Shown: positions 7,719 to 16,183, counted from the first letter of the stretch. The stretch: 20,520 nucleotides of DNA from Natrinema soli (GCF_028618695.1 NZ_JAQIVI010000624.1:1-20520), one strand, 5' to 3'. Notes: generated by a model not told the origin, from the sequence alone. Translations and numbers: made by a program.

Positions 7719-8195
7719 GTCTCGATCTACTCGAAACACCACGCTGCCGCGTCGCTCGTCGTCGCCGGGGTTCTGACCGCACTGCTCCCGTCGATAACGC
7801 TCTTCGGCCATTCGGTCCCCGCCGCGGCCGTCGTCGCCTACGGCACCGCAGTCGGCGTCCTCATCGACCTCGATCACTTTCTCATCGCTCGTCTCAAGAC
7901 CGGCGACTGGGACGCCGTCCGATTCTGTCTCACCGATCCGCGTGCGGCCGTCGCGGACCAGTCGGAAATTTTCGAGCCCGGTGACGTCGGCGTCCTCTCG
8001 CGACTGTTGAGCCACGTCGTCCTGGCCGGAATCGCGGTCCCGGTGATCGCCATCGCCAGCGTTCCACTCGCTATCGTCACCGGCGTCGTTCTCTACGCTC
8101 ACCTGCTCGCCGACCTCGTCTGGGATATCAGCCTGCTCGAGGACCACGCGGACGCGGCCGCATCCGTCGACGACCTCACGCGAACGCTCCGCTAG
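7719..8195 (+). CDS. YdjM-like membrane protein lacking a normal in-frame start codon
   Basis: The frame is open from just after a TGA at 7716-7718 to TAG at 8193, about 158 codons with strong third-position G/C. It encodes several membrane segments (SLVVAGVLTALLPSITLF, VVAYGTAVGVLI, VVLAGIAVPVIAIASV, IVTGVVLYAHLLADL). The motifs DLDHF and AHLLAD resemble the membrane-bound metal-dependent hydrolase (YdjM/DUF457) pattern. No ATG, GTG or TTG occurs in this frame before a TTG at 8007. Possible origins are the GTG at 7715 in another frame followed by a one-base shift, or ATC at 7725 (ATCTACTCGAAACAC) eight bases after an AGGTGA run. A TATA-like gtttagtt at 7683-7690 supports transcription. It may be a recent pseudogene, a sequence error or a non-canonical start. 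Confidence 0.65.
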   Translation, partial: VSIYSKHHAAASLVVAGVLTALLPSITLFGHSVPAAAVVAYGTAVGVLIDLDHFLIARLKTGDWDAVRFCLTDPRAAVADQSEIFEPGDVGVLSRLLSHVVLAGIAVPVIAIASVPLAIVTGVVLYAHLLADLVWDISLLEDHADAAASVDDLTRTLR

Positions 8196-8297
8196 GGACG
8201 ACCCGGCGATGCCCGTCGAACCGCGTCGAACACGGCGGTTTCTCGGGTTGCATTGTTCGACCGCGGCTATTTGGACCGCGCGACCGTTCAGCGGGAT

Positions 8298-9449
8298 ATG
8301 GAGCTACTCGACGAGAGCATCGTTCCGGAACACGCTCGAGACGTCAAGGTCGAGGCCCGCGAGTTCGCTCGCGAACACATCGAACCCAATGCTCAGGAGT
8401 GCTTTCAGGCCGGCGAGTACCCCGAGGAGATCCTCGAGGCCGGTCAGGAAGCCGACCTCGTGGCACAGGACATTCCGGAGGAGTGGGGCGGTCGGGGGCT
8501 CGATCTGGCGCAGTTGCTCGCGATCACGGAGGAGTTCTACCGGGCCGACGCGGGGATCGCGCTGACGCTGCAGCTGGCGAGTTTCGGCTGCGAGATTACC
8601 TACGAACACGGCACCGACGAGCAGTGCGAGGAGTACATCCGGCCGGTCGCGGCGGGCGAGCAGCGCTCGGGACTGGCGGTTTCGGAACCCGAGACGGGAA
8701 GCGACCTCTCGGGGATGCAGACCCGAGCGGAGAAAGATGGCGACGAGTACGTCATCAACGGCGAGAAGTACTGGATCGGCAACGGCGTCGAGGCGGACTG
8801 GGTGACGCTCTACGCCCGCACCGGGGACGACGAGGACAATCCCTACGGGAATCACTCGATGTTCATCGTCCCGACCGATACCGACGGCTACGAGGCCGAG
8901 CACATCCCCGAGAAGATGGCGATGCGCGCCTCGAAGCAGGCGCACATCGAGTTCGACGACTGCCGAATTCCCGCGTCAAACCTGATCGGCGAGGAGGGTG
9001 ACGGCTTCATGCTGCTCGCGGACTTCTTCAATCACGGACGCGTCGCCGTCGCCGGCCACGGACTCGGCATCGCCGCGGCCGCCATCGAGGAGGCCTGGGA
9101 GTTCACGCACGATCGCGAGGAGTTCGGCCGGACGATCAGCGATTTCCAGGCCGTCCAGCACGGTCTCGCCGACATGCTACTCGAGTTCGAGAGCGCCCGA
9201 ACGCTCACCTGGCGCGCCCGCGAGAAGGTCGCGAACGAAGGTAACGCGGGGTACTGGGCCGCGATGGCGAAGACGAAGGCGACCGAGACGGCCGTCGACG
9301 TGTCCGAGCAGAGCATGCAGTTCCACGGCGGCCGCTCGATCCTCGACGAGCGTCGGATCGCCCGCGTCTTCCGCGACGCCCGCATCCCGGTCATCTACGA
9401 GGGGGCGAACGAAATTCAGCGCAACCTCATTTACGGGCAGGCTCCCTGA
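8298..9449 (+). CDS. Acyl-CoA dehydrogenase
   Basis: The 383-aa flavoenzyme carries out the first step of beta-oxidation, forming trans-2-enoyl-CoA and passing electrons to electron-transfer flavoprotein. The N-terminal helical domain (about 1-125) is followed by the beta domain with the family signature LAVSEPETGSDLSGM and the WIGNGVEADW segment, then the C-terminal helical domain with REEFGRTISDFQAVQ and QFHGGRS. The catalytic base is expected at Glu368 in VIYEGANEIQRNL. Full family length indicates an intact gene. The ATG at 8298 is chosen over 8253 because homology starts at MELLDESIVPEHAR and a TATA-like gctatttgg (about 8266-8274) gives leaderless spacing. Chain-length preference cannot be read from sequence alone. 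Confidence 0.92.
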   Translation: MELLDESIVPEHARDVKVEAREFAREHIEPNAQECFQAGEYPEEILEAGQEADLVAQDIPEEWGGRGLDLAQLLAITEEFYRADAGIALTLQLASFGCEITYEHGTDEQCEEYIRPVAAGEQRSGLAVSEPETGSDLSGMQTRAEKDGDEYVINGEKYWIGNGVEADWVTLYARTGDDEDNPYGNHSMFIVPTDTDGYEAEHIPEKMAMRASKQAHIEFDDCRIPASNLIGEEGDGFMLLADFFNHGRVAVAGHGLGIAAAAIEEAWEFTHDREEFGRTISDFQAVQHGLADMLLEFESARTLTWRAREKVANEGNAGYWAAMAKTKATETAVDVSEQSMQFHGGRSILDERRIARVFRDARIPVIYEGANEIQRNLIYGQAP

Positions 9450-9616
9450 TCGACGGCTGCGGTCCCATCGACCGTAGCGACGAGCCGGTTCGGCAGTCAC
9501 CTACGGCGACGCCGCTGTCACACGTCGGCCGAAAGAACAATCTCGGTCGGTAACATGAGATCGGGCAGACTAACTACTGTGGTGATCGAGATGATACTTT
9601 CCCGTACTGCCTCGTT

Positions 9617-11617
9617 ATGAGCCGGCCACGCGTGCTCTGTGTGAGCGGCGATCGGTCGACGCGAGCGGCCGTCACGCTGTCGTTGACGGACGTCCCCGTC
9701 GACGTCGTCATCGCCCAGCGGCCCGCGGCGGCGATCGATCGACTCGAGCGGGAAGGGATCGACGCGGTCGTCATCGACGCGAGCACGGTGACGGACGTGC
9801 CGGTGCTCGTCGATACCGTCGAGTCCGAGGCCCCGAGGACGCCAACGTTCGTCTCCTGGGGGGCGAGCGACGACGGCGGAGGGGTGTTGAGCGAAGTGAT
9901 CGTCCGGGCTGCGGAGATCGAACCGGGAGCGCAGCTGGCGGCCGCCATCACCGATCGACTCGACGACGGCTCGAGCGCGGAACTCCCGAGAGCGGGCGAC
10001 CCGAACACGAGCGATCTTACGACCGAGACGACGGTGTCAGTCCGAGAGTTGCCCGCTGAGCTCGCCGGAATCGTCGGTGCCGTTCGCCGCCGGCTGGTCG
10101 ATGCAACCTCGCCGCTGGCGGTCGAACGGGTGCTCCGCGAGGAGCTGACCGGCAGCGATCGATTCGTGTTCGCCTGGGTCGGCGAGTACGACCGCGGCGA
10201 ACGCGAGATCGTGCCGTGGCTGTCGGACCCCGGGGCGATGGCGTGGTCGCTACACCGAACCGTCAGTATCGGCGACGGCGAGCAGCCGCTACTCGAGCGA
10301 GTGATTCACACTGGGGAGATCGAGTATCGGCGGTACGACGAAAACGAGAGCGATGCCGTCCCGTTCGGCGACCGTGCGTTCGAGCGGGGCGCTCGATCTG
10401 TCGCCGTTGCACCCCTTGCGGCACGCGGTGAGCTGTACGGAGTGGCGGTCGTCTACGCGATGAATCCGATTTCCGCACGCGAACGGGACGCGATCCGGGC
10501 GATCGCTGCGACCGCGTCTCACGTCCTCGAGACGATCGCCGTTCGCGGCCGCCTCGACCAGCGAGAACGCGCCCTCCACCGGTACGAGCGACTCGTCGAA
10601 ACGGCCGGTGACGGGATGTACGTCCTCGACGACGCGGGCCACTTCACGACCATCAACGACGCTCTCATCGAGATGACCGGCTATAGCCGCGAGGGGCTGC
10701 TCGGCGAACACGCGTCGATCCTGTTCGATCGCGAGGACGTCACCGCCGCGACGACCCTCATTCGATCGCTGCTCGAGGCCGAGAGTCACACCGAAACCAT
10801 CGAACTGCCACTCGAGACGAAAGCCGGCGAGCGGATCCCCTGCGAGGCCCAGGTCGCGGTCCTCGTTCCCGACGACGAGTTTCTCGGCTCGGTGGGCGTC
10901 CTCCGCGACATCACGGAGCGAAAGCGAAGCGAACGGAAACTTCGCGAACGCAACGAGCGACTCGATACGTTCGCTCGGATCGTCAGCCACGACCTCCGCA
11001 ATCCGCTCGGCGTCGCCCAGGGCTACCTCGAACTCTTCGAGGAGACCGGGGATATCGAGCACGCCGAAAAGACCCGCGGTGGACTCGATCGGATGGAGTC
11101 GATCATCGAGGACGTGCTGGCCATCGCCCGCGAGGGCGACTGGGCCGCAGACACCGACCCCACCGATCTCGAGTCGATCGCTTACGAAGCGTGGGACCAC
11201 GTCTCGACCGCGGAGGCGACGCTGTCGGTCACGGACACGATGACGTTCGAGGCCGACCGCTCGCGACTTCTGCGGCTCCTCGAGAACTGTTTCAGGAATA
11301 GTATCGAACACGGCGACACGACCGAGACCGTTCGCGTCGGACCGCTCGAGCGAGACGGGAGAGACGGACGTGACAGGCAAGAGAGCCGTGGCGAACGGGA
11401 CGGACGTGCGCGGGGATTCTTCATCGAAGACGACGGAGAGGGGCTCCCCGAGGAACTCCGGGACGAAATCTTCGATCCGTCGGTTTCGTCGTCGACGGAG
11501 GGGCTCGGAATCGGCCTCTGGATCGTCAGAGAAGTCGCTACCGGACACGGATGGTCGGTCGTCGCGACTGAAAGCGAGGATGGAGGGGCTCGGTTCGAGT
11601 TCGAAATCAGCGTCTAG
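9617..11617 (+). CDS. Soluble sensor histidine kinase (degenerate receiver, GAF, PAS, HisKA, HATPase)
   Basis: The 666-aa protein has no membrane segment. Residues 1-115 resemble a receiver domain (RVLCVSGDRST, DAVVIDAS with Asp54) but lack the paired acidic residues. A Bat-like GAF domain (about 150-305) is followed by a PAS domain (about 325-440, GDGMYVLDDAGHF to DITERKRSE). HisKA has the phospho-acceptor His458 in VSHDLRNPLG; HATPase_c shows the N box ENCFRNSIEHG near 556-566, the DDGEGLP loop near 605 and EGLGIGLWIVREV near 628. An Arg/Asp/Gly-rich insert precedes the DDGEG loop. It should sense a cytoplasmic signal and phosphorylate a response regulator; the convergent HalX regulator next door is the obvious partner, though many haloarchaeal kinases are orphans. 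Confidence 0.9.
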   Translation: MSRPRVLCVSGDRSTRAAVTLSLTDVPVDVVIAQRPAAAIDRLEREGIDAVVIDASTVTDVPVLVDTVESEAPRTPTFVSWGASDDGGGVLSEVIVRAAEIEPGAQLAAAITDRLDDGSSAELPRAGDPNTSDLTTETTVSVRELPAELAGIVGAVRRRLVDATSPLAVERVLREELTGSDRFVFAWVGEYDRGEREIVPWLSDPGAMAWSLHRTVSIGDGEQPLLERVIHTGEIEYRRYDENESDAVPFGDRAFERGARSVAVAPLAARGELYGVAVVYAMNPISARERDAIRAIAATASHVLETIAVRGRLDQRERALHRYERLVETAGDGMYVLDDAGHFTTINDALIEMTGYSREGLLGEHASILFDREDVTAATTLIRSLLEAESHTETIELPLETKAGERIPCEAQVAVLVPDDEFLGSVGVLRDITERKRSERKLRERNERLDTFARIVSHDLRNPLGVAQGYLELFEETGDIEHAEKTRGGLDRMESIIEDVLAIAREGDWAADTDPTDLESIAYEAWDHVSTAEATLSVTDTMTFEADRSRLLRLLENCFRNSIEHGDTTETVRVGPLERDGRDGRDRQESRGERDGRARGFFIEDDGEGLPEELRDEIFDPSVSSSTEGLGIGLWIVREVATGHGWSVVATESEDGGARFEFEISV

Positions 11618-12186
11618 TTCTCGGACTGGAGGTCTTGAAATGCGCCGACGAAATCGTCGTGGGAGGACATTCCGGAGACCGTCTCGTCGACGCGCTGCTC
11701 GAGTTCCGCGACGCGGTCGCTGAGGTCCTGATACTCCTCGTTGTCCGCGAGTTCTCGGTCGGCCTTCTCGGACTCCAGTAGCGCCTTCTTCGAGACGAGC
11801 GCGTAGTACTCCTGTATATCGGACTCGTAGTCGGAACGGTCGGCGACGTCGTCGACCATATCGACGAGCTCGTCCTTCGAGGCCGGTTTGACGAGGTAGT
11901 CGTCGAACCCCATCTCGATGATGTCGAAGTCCGGATCGACCGCCGTCACCATTACCACCCGCGAATCGTATCCCTGCTCGCGGATCTGCTCGAGGACTTC
12001 GTCGCCGGAGAGTCCGGGCATCCGCCGATCGAGAAGCACGACCTCGACGGAGTCGGCCATCTTCTCGAGCGCCTCTTCACCGTCGTAGGCCGTCTCGACG
12101 GCCCAGTCGGCCTGTAGCCAGGCGGCGAACAGGTCCGCGAGCCGAGCCTCGTCGTCAACAACGAGCACCTCGGGCCCGTCACTCAT
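11614..12186 (-). CDS. HalX-domain response regulator
   Basis: The 190-aa protein has an intact receiver domain: Asp11 and Asp12 in VLVVDDEARL, phospho-acceptor Asp53 in VVLLDRRMPGLSG, Thr81 in VMVTAVD and Lys100 in YLVKPAS. Residues about 112-175 form the helical HalX domain (PF08663), a haloarchaeal output or dimerisation module of unknown mechanism. There is no DNA-binding domain. Its stop codon shares the CTAG at 11614-11617 with the stop of the convergent histidine kinase, which suggests a conserved pairing. Unlike most neighbours it has a good Shine-Dalgarno sequence, GGAGGAG at 12194-12200, seven bases before the ATG. Confidence 0.93.
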   Translation of the reverse strand: MSDGPEVLVVDDEARLADLFAAWLQADWAVETAYDGEEALEKMADSVEVVLLDRRMPGLSGDEVLEQIREQGYDSRVVMVTAVDPDFDIIEMGFDDYLVKPASKDELVDMVDDVADRSDYESDIQEYYALVSKKALLESEKADRELADNEEYQDLSDRVAELEQRVDETVSGMSSHDDFVGAFQDLQSEN

Positions 12187-12193
12187 TGGAGAG

Positions 12194-12200
12194 CTCCTCC
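12194..12200 (-). promoter_or_regulatory. Shine-Dalgarno sequence of the HalX regulator gene
   Basis: The minus strand reads GGAGGAG seven nucleotides before the ATG at 12186. It confirms the start and indicates a leadered transcript, in contrast to the TATA-spaced leaderless genes around it. AT-rich DNA at about 12270-12300 could hold the promoter. Confidence 0.65.
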
Positions 12201-12445
12201 ATTCTCTTCATCGGTTACAGCCACGCGTCACCAATGGTACCTCTCTGTGATAAATCTCGCGACCAGATGTCAACTATGCAAAATTATTACAGGTCAATTT
12301 GGGAGCCGGTTCGATCACTCATACTTCGTGACGGATCCGACGCTCCGTTCGTCGGCGGTCGCCTCATACGGTCTGCTGTAACGATGTACCGGAGCAACCG
12401 CGAACCGTCCTGTGGTTGCTCCGAAAATCGCTTCCAACAGTCCGT

Positions 12446-14419
12446 TCACTCCCCCTGGAAGTTCGGTTCTCCGTCTCCCATGAATGCCATAATACCCTCC
12501 ATCAGGTCGTCGGTCGCCATCAGATGACCGAACGCGGACGCCTCGTACTCCAGTCCGGCTTCGGTATCGTCGCGACCGGCGAGCATCGCGCGCTTGGTGA
12601 ACTTCTGGGCGATCGGCGGCCCGCCGGCGAGGTCGGTCGCCAGTTCGAGCGCGCGCTCTTCGAGCTCGTCGGTATCGACGACTTCGTTGACGAAGCCGTA
12701 GTCGCCCATCGTCTCGGCGTCGAAGCGGTCGGCGGTGAGTATGATCTCCTTCGCGCGCCCTTCACCGACGATGTTCGCCAGTCGCTGGGTGCCGCCCCAC
12801 CCCGGGATCAGCCCGAGGTCGAGTTCGGGCTGCCCGAACTCGGACCGTTCGCTCGCAACCCGAAGGTCGGCGCACATGGACAGTTCCATGCCGCCGCCGA
12901 GACAGAAGCCGTCGATGCCCGCGACAACGGGCATCTCGCAGGTCTCGAACTGACCGAATGCGGACTGGCCCCGCTTCGAGAGTTCCGTCGTCTCGATCGG
13001 GTCGGCACCGTCGCCGGCCATGCTCTGGACGTCCGCGCCCGCGGAGAACGCCTTCTCGCCCTCGCCGGTGACGAGGATCGCACGCACCTCGCCGTCGTCC
13101 TTGAGCAGGTCGATCGCCGCCGAGAGCTCCTCGAGGAGCACGTTGCTGATGGTGTTCATCCGGTGTGGCCGGTCGAGGACGATGTGGCCGACCATGTCGC
13201 CGGGGTACTCGACGCGGATCGCCTCGAAGTCGACCTCGTCCGAGTCCTCGTCGCTCTCGTAAAACCCGCCCTCGTCGGCTCGTTTCGCGAGGTACTCCGC
13301 GGGCGCGTATCGCTCGTGCCCGGTGGTCTCGTAGGCTTCCTCGAGCGCCTCGAGGGCGTTTTCGATCCCGAACTCGTCGACCATCTTGACGGGGCCGTCG
13401 GGGAAGCCGGCGCCGAGCTTGGTCGCCTCGTCGATCGATTCGGGCGGCGCGACGTCGTTGCTGATCAGTTTAGCGGACTCGTTGGCCAGCACCGCGATCA
13501 GCCGCTTTTCGACGAGGTCGGACTGTTCGTCGGACGGGATCTGGACGCCCTCGCCGTCCTCGTAGTCGTAGAATCCCTTGCCAGTCTTCTTGCCGAGTTC
13601 CTCGTTCTCGACCTTCCGCTCGAACAGCGGGCTCGGCTCGTAGGCCTCGCCCAGCACGTCGTGCATGTAGTCGAGCACGTGGTAGCCCACGTCGATGCCG
13701 GTGAGGTCGGCGAGTTCGAAACTGCCCATCGGCAGCCCCATCCCGTACTTCGCCGTCGAGTCGACCTCGGCGATGGTCGCCTCGTCGTCGTGGACGAGCC
13801 AGCAGGCCTCGTTCATCAGCGGCACGAGCACGCGGTTGACGATGAACCCGGGCGAGTCCTTGTGGACGCGCACCGGCGTCTTCCCGATGTCCTCGGCCAG
13901 CGCCTCGATCGTCTCGAGGGTCTCCTCGCTGCTCTCCGCGCCCGAGATGACCTCGACGAGGTCCATCCGCACCGGCGGGTTGAAGAAGTGCATCCCGCAG
14001 AACCGCTCGGGGCGCTCGGTGAACTCCGCGAGGTCCGTAATCGAGAGGCTCGAGGTGTTGGTCGCGAAGATGGCCCGGTCGGGGGCGACGTTCTCGAGTT
14101 CGGCGTAGACCTCTTTCTTGATCGCCATCTGCTCGGGGACCGCCTCGATGACGATGTCGGCGTCGCTGACGGCTTCCGCCATGTCGACCAGCGGCGTCAC
14201 CCGCTCGAGGGCGGCGTCGGCTTCCGCTTCGGAGAGTTGATCGTTCTCGGCGAGCTTGCCGAGCGACCACTCGATCTGGTCGTAGCCGTTCTGGACGAAT
14301 TCCTCCTCAATATCGCGCAAAGTAACGTCGTAGCCCGCCATCGCGGCGACCTCTGCGATACCGTGGCCCATGTTACCTGCACCTAGAACTGCGACAGTGT
14401 TGATATCCTCCAGGTCCAT
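12446..14419 (-). CDS. 3-hydroxyacyl-CoA dehydrogenase/enoyl-CoA hydratase fusion
   Basis: The 657-aa protein joins two beta-oxidation activities in dehydrogenase-first order. The NAD-binding Rossmann domain starts with GAGNMG (13-18); the catalytic His144 is in GMHFFNPPVRMDLVEV, and two helical 3HCDH C-terminal units follow to about residue 400. An acidic linker leads to the enoyl-CoA hydratase domain (about 405-657) with oxyanion-hole elements AFSAGAD and LGGG, and both catalytic glutamates, Glu512 in GGGMELS and Glu532 in FGQPELDLG, at the canonical spacing of 20. It hydrates trans-2-enoyl-CoA and oxidises the product to 3-ketoacyl-CoA. The ATG at 14419 (MDLEDINTVAVLG) is preferred over 14464. 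It diverges from an acyl-CoA dehydrogenase; no thiolase is present in the window. Confidence 0.95.
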   Translation of the reverse strand: MDLEDINTVAVLGAGNMGHGIAEVAAMAGYDVTLRDIEEEFVQNGYDQIEWSLGKLAENDQLSEAEADAALERVTPLVDMAEAVSDADIVIEAVPEQMAIKKEVYAELENVAPDRAIFATNTSSLSITDLAEFTERPERFCGMHFFNPPVRMDLVEVISGAESSEETLETIEALAEDIGKTPVRVHKDSPGFIVNRVLVPLMNEACWLVHDDEATIAEVDSTAKYGMGLPMGSFELADLTGIDVGYHVLDYMHDVLGEAYEPSPLFERKVENEELGKKTGKGFYDYEDGEGVQIPSDEQSDLVEKRLIAVLANESAKLISNDVAPPESIDEATKLGAGFPDGPVKMVDEFGIENALEALEEAYETTGHERYAPAEYLAKRADEGGFYESDEDSDEVDFEAIRVEYPGDMVGHIVLDRPHRMNTISNVLLEELSAAIDLLKDDGEVRAILVTGEGEKAFSAGADVQSMAGDGADPIETTELSKRGQSAFGQFETCEMPVVAGIDGFCLGGGMELSMCADLRVASERSEFGQPELDLGLIPGWGGTQRLANIVGEGRAKEIILTADRFDAETMGDYGFVNEVVDTDELEERALELATDLAGGPPIAQKFTKRAMLAGRDDTEAGLEYEASAFGHLMATDDLMEGIMAFMGDGEPNFQGE

Positions 14420-14469
14420 GCTCACAAATCCTATTCGGACCCGTTTCAACGTTTCCCCTCGCATGATAG

Positions 14470-14510
14470 AAACTATACTTCCGTTTACAGACGGTTACAA
14501 AGTTCTTTAT
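14470..14510. promoter_or_regulatory. Divergent promoter region of two beta-oxidation genes
   Basis: On the plus strand tctttat at 14504-14510 is 24-30 nt before the ATG at 14534, giving a leaderless dehydrogenase transcript. On the minus strand gtatagttt (about 14470-14478) can serve the fusion gene with a short leader. Between them gtttaca (14483-14489) and ggttaca (14493-14499) form a direct repeat spaced exactly one helical turn apart, a possible shared operator. Confidence 0.5.
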
Positions 14511-14533
14511 CGCTGCAATAGTAACGGTCGTCC

Positions 14534-15679
14534 ATGGAATTCGGACTCAGCGAAGAACAGGAGCAGATCCGCGACGAGGTCCGCCGATTCGCCGAAAACG
14601 AGATCGTCCCCAACGCGGAGGAGTACGACACCGAGGAGAAGTTCCCCCACGAGATCGTCGAGGAGGCCGCCGAGATGGGCCTGGTCGGCACCTCGATTCC
14701 GATGGAGTACGGCGGGGCGGGCTACTCGACGCTCGAGTCGGCGCTCATCGCCGAGGAGCTGTTCTCCCACGACGCCGGGATCGCGCTCTCGATCATGGCC
14801 TGCTCGTTCGGTACCGAGGCCATCAGCAAGTTCGGAACCGAAGACCAGAAGGAGCGCTTCCTCGAGCCCGTCGCGCTGGGCGAGAAGATCTCCGGCGCGG
14901 CGATTTCCGAGCCCGACACCGGCTCCGACGTCTCCTCGGTCTCGACGCGCGCCGAGAAGGACGGCGACGAGTGGGTGATCAACGGCAACAAGATGTGGAT
15001 CACCAACGGCACTGTCGGCGACTTCTTCGTCGTGCTCTGTAAGACCGATCCCGACGCCGACAGCCGCTACGGCGGTTTCAGCCAGATCATCGTCGAGTCC
15101 GACCGCGACGGCTTCAGTTCGGACAAGATCACGGGCAAGCTCGGCATCCGGGCCTCCGACACCGCCGAACTCATCTTCGACGACGTCCGCGTCCCCGAGG
15201 CGAACCTCGTCGGCGACGAGGACGCCGCCTTCCTCCAGCAGATGCAGTTCTTCGACGCCACCCGGACCGGCGTCGCCGCGCAGGGACTCGGCATCGCGAA
15301 GGGCGCGCTCCGGGCGGCCCGCGAGTACGCCCAGGACCGCGAGCAGTTCGGCAAGTCGATCTCGGAGTTCCAGGCCATCCAGCACAAACTCGCCGAGATG
15401 GCCACCGAGACCGAGGCCGCGCGCAACCTGACCTACAAGGCCGCCTGGAACGTCGATCAGGGCAACGACATCACGAAGCTCGCCTCGATGGCCAAGGAGT
15501 ACGCCTCCCGCGTCGCCGTCGACGTCTCCAACGAGGCCGTCCAGATCCACGGCGGTGCCGGCTACGTCAACGACTTCCCCGTCGAGCGCTTCTACCGCGA
15601 CTCGAAGATCACCCAGATCTACGAGGGCACCACCGAGATCCAGAAGAACGTCATCGCGCGGGAACTGCTAGACGACTAG
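14534..15679 (+). CDS. Acyl-CoA dehydrogenase (short-chain type similarity)
   Basis: The 381-aa protein is a full-length acyl-CoA dehydrogenase. It begins MEFGLSEEQEQIRDEVRRFA, the usual family N terminus, and contains AAISEPDTGSDVSSV, KMWITNGTVGDFFVV, REQFGKSISEFQAIQHKLA and QIHGGAGYVNDFPVERFYRD. The catalytic base is expected at Glu364 in IYEGTTEIQKN. Overall resemblance is to butyryl/short-chain dehydrogenases, but substrate range is inference. It supplies 2-enoyl-CoA to the divergently transcribed hydratase/dehydrogenase fusion, so the two genes plausibly respond to the same signal. It is a paralogue of the dehydrogenase at 8298. A strong hairpin follows the stop codon. Confidence 0.95.
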   Translation: MEFGLSEEQEQIRDEVRRFAENEIVPNAEEYDTEEKFPHEIVEEAAEMGLVGTSIPMEYGGAGYSTLESALIAEELFSHDAGIALSIMACSFGTEAISKFGTEDQKERFLEPVALGEKISGAAISEPDTGSDVSSVSTRAEKDGDEWVINGNKMWITNGTVGDFFVVLCKTDPDADSRYGGFSQIIVESDRDGFSSDKITGKLGIRASDTAELIFDDVRVPEANLVGDEDAAFLQQMQFFDATRTGVAAQGLGIAKGALRAAREYAQDREQFGKSISEFQAIQHKLAEMATETEAARNLTYKAAWNVDQGNDITKLASMAKEYASRVAVDVSNEAVQIHGGAGYVNDFPVERFYRDSKITQIYEGTTEIQKNVIARELLDD

Positions 15680-15687
15680 AACCGAAC

Positions 15688-15728
15688 TTTTGCTCTGCGG
15701 GCGCGGCGAAGCCGCGCCCTCGGCAAAA
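15688..15728 (+). terminator. Two-part hairpin after the acyl-CoA dehydrogenase gene
   Basis: The inner stem is perfect: GGGCGCGGC (15699-15707), a GAA loop, and GCCGCGCCC (15711-15719). An outer TTTTGC (15688-15693) pairs with GCAAAA (15723-15728) across a small internal loop. It begins eight bases after the stop codon. Archaeal termination does not need a hairpin, so this may instead stabilise the 3' end. Confidence 0.5.
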
Positions 15729-15956
15729 CTTCGATGAAAAGCACTCCTCCTTCCCCTCCACTTGGCTCGCGGCTTTGCCGCTCGCCTTTCCGCGGCGCTT
15801 CGCGCCGCGCTTTCGTTCCGGGTCAGTCGTCGGCCCGCTCGCTCACTTCGTTCGCTCGCGGTCGTAATTGGGTAGCAGCCTGCCTTTCCCCGGATCGCGC
15901 GACTCTCGCGTTCGCTCGAGCCGCGCTCACGGCCACTGATTTTCGTGTAGTCGAGC
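15720..15956. repeat. Hairpin- and repeat-rich intergenic stretch
   Basis: No gene is supported here. Two further triloop hairpins occur: GCGGC-TTT-GCCGC at 15769-15781 and CGCGGCGC-TTC-GCGCCGCG at 15791-15809. They are followed by a cgctcgctcacttcgttcgc run at about 15837-15856, a type of CGCTCG-rich sequence common between haloarchaeal genes. The open frames crossing it are Arg/Ser-rich and not credible. The stretch separates normal high-GC DNA from the lower-GC region to its right. Confidence 0.45.
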
Positions 15957-16030
15957 GTGATAGAACTCCTCACAATGTCTTGGTTTTGGCCTAAATTCGT
16001 TGGATCAGCTGGCGAAACGTGCATGCGAAT

Positions 16031-16049
16031 GGAACGCTGCGGCTTCTAT
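16031..16049. repeat. Partial dispersed repeat, half B
   Basis: GAACGCTG (16032-16039) followed by TTCTAT (16044-16049) recurs at 16729-16745 with a one-base shorter spacer. At that second site it lies directly after repeat half A. The copies suggest remnants of one longer unit. Confidence 0.35.
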
Positions 16050-16183
16050 GAAATGGCGATGGTTTTGAGTAAATCGTGCTACAGAGCGCAAGTCTGTCAC
16101 TGGTTAATCGCCATCTGACGGTGGCTCGGAGTGGCGAACACAGGGATCAAATGAGTCATATACCTATAAATCGATGACAGTAT

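Noticed and set aside
10289..11548. A 419-codon open frame on the minus strand
   Set aside because: It is antisense to the histidine kinase, whose catalytic motifs are intact; no domain is visible in the antisense product.
12416..14386. A 656-codon open frame on the plus strand
   Set aside because: It lies antisense to the hydroxyacyl-CoA dehydrogenase/enoyl-CoA hydratase gene, which has all family motifs. Long antisense frames are expected in G/C-biased codons, and its product is a shadow rich in Leu, Val, Arg and Glu.
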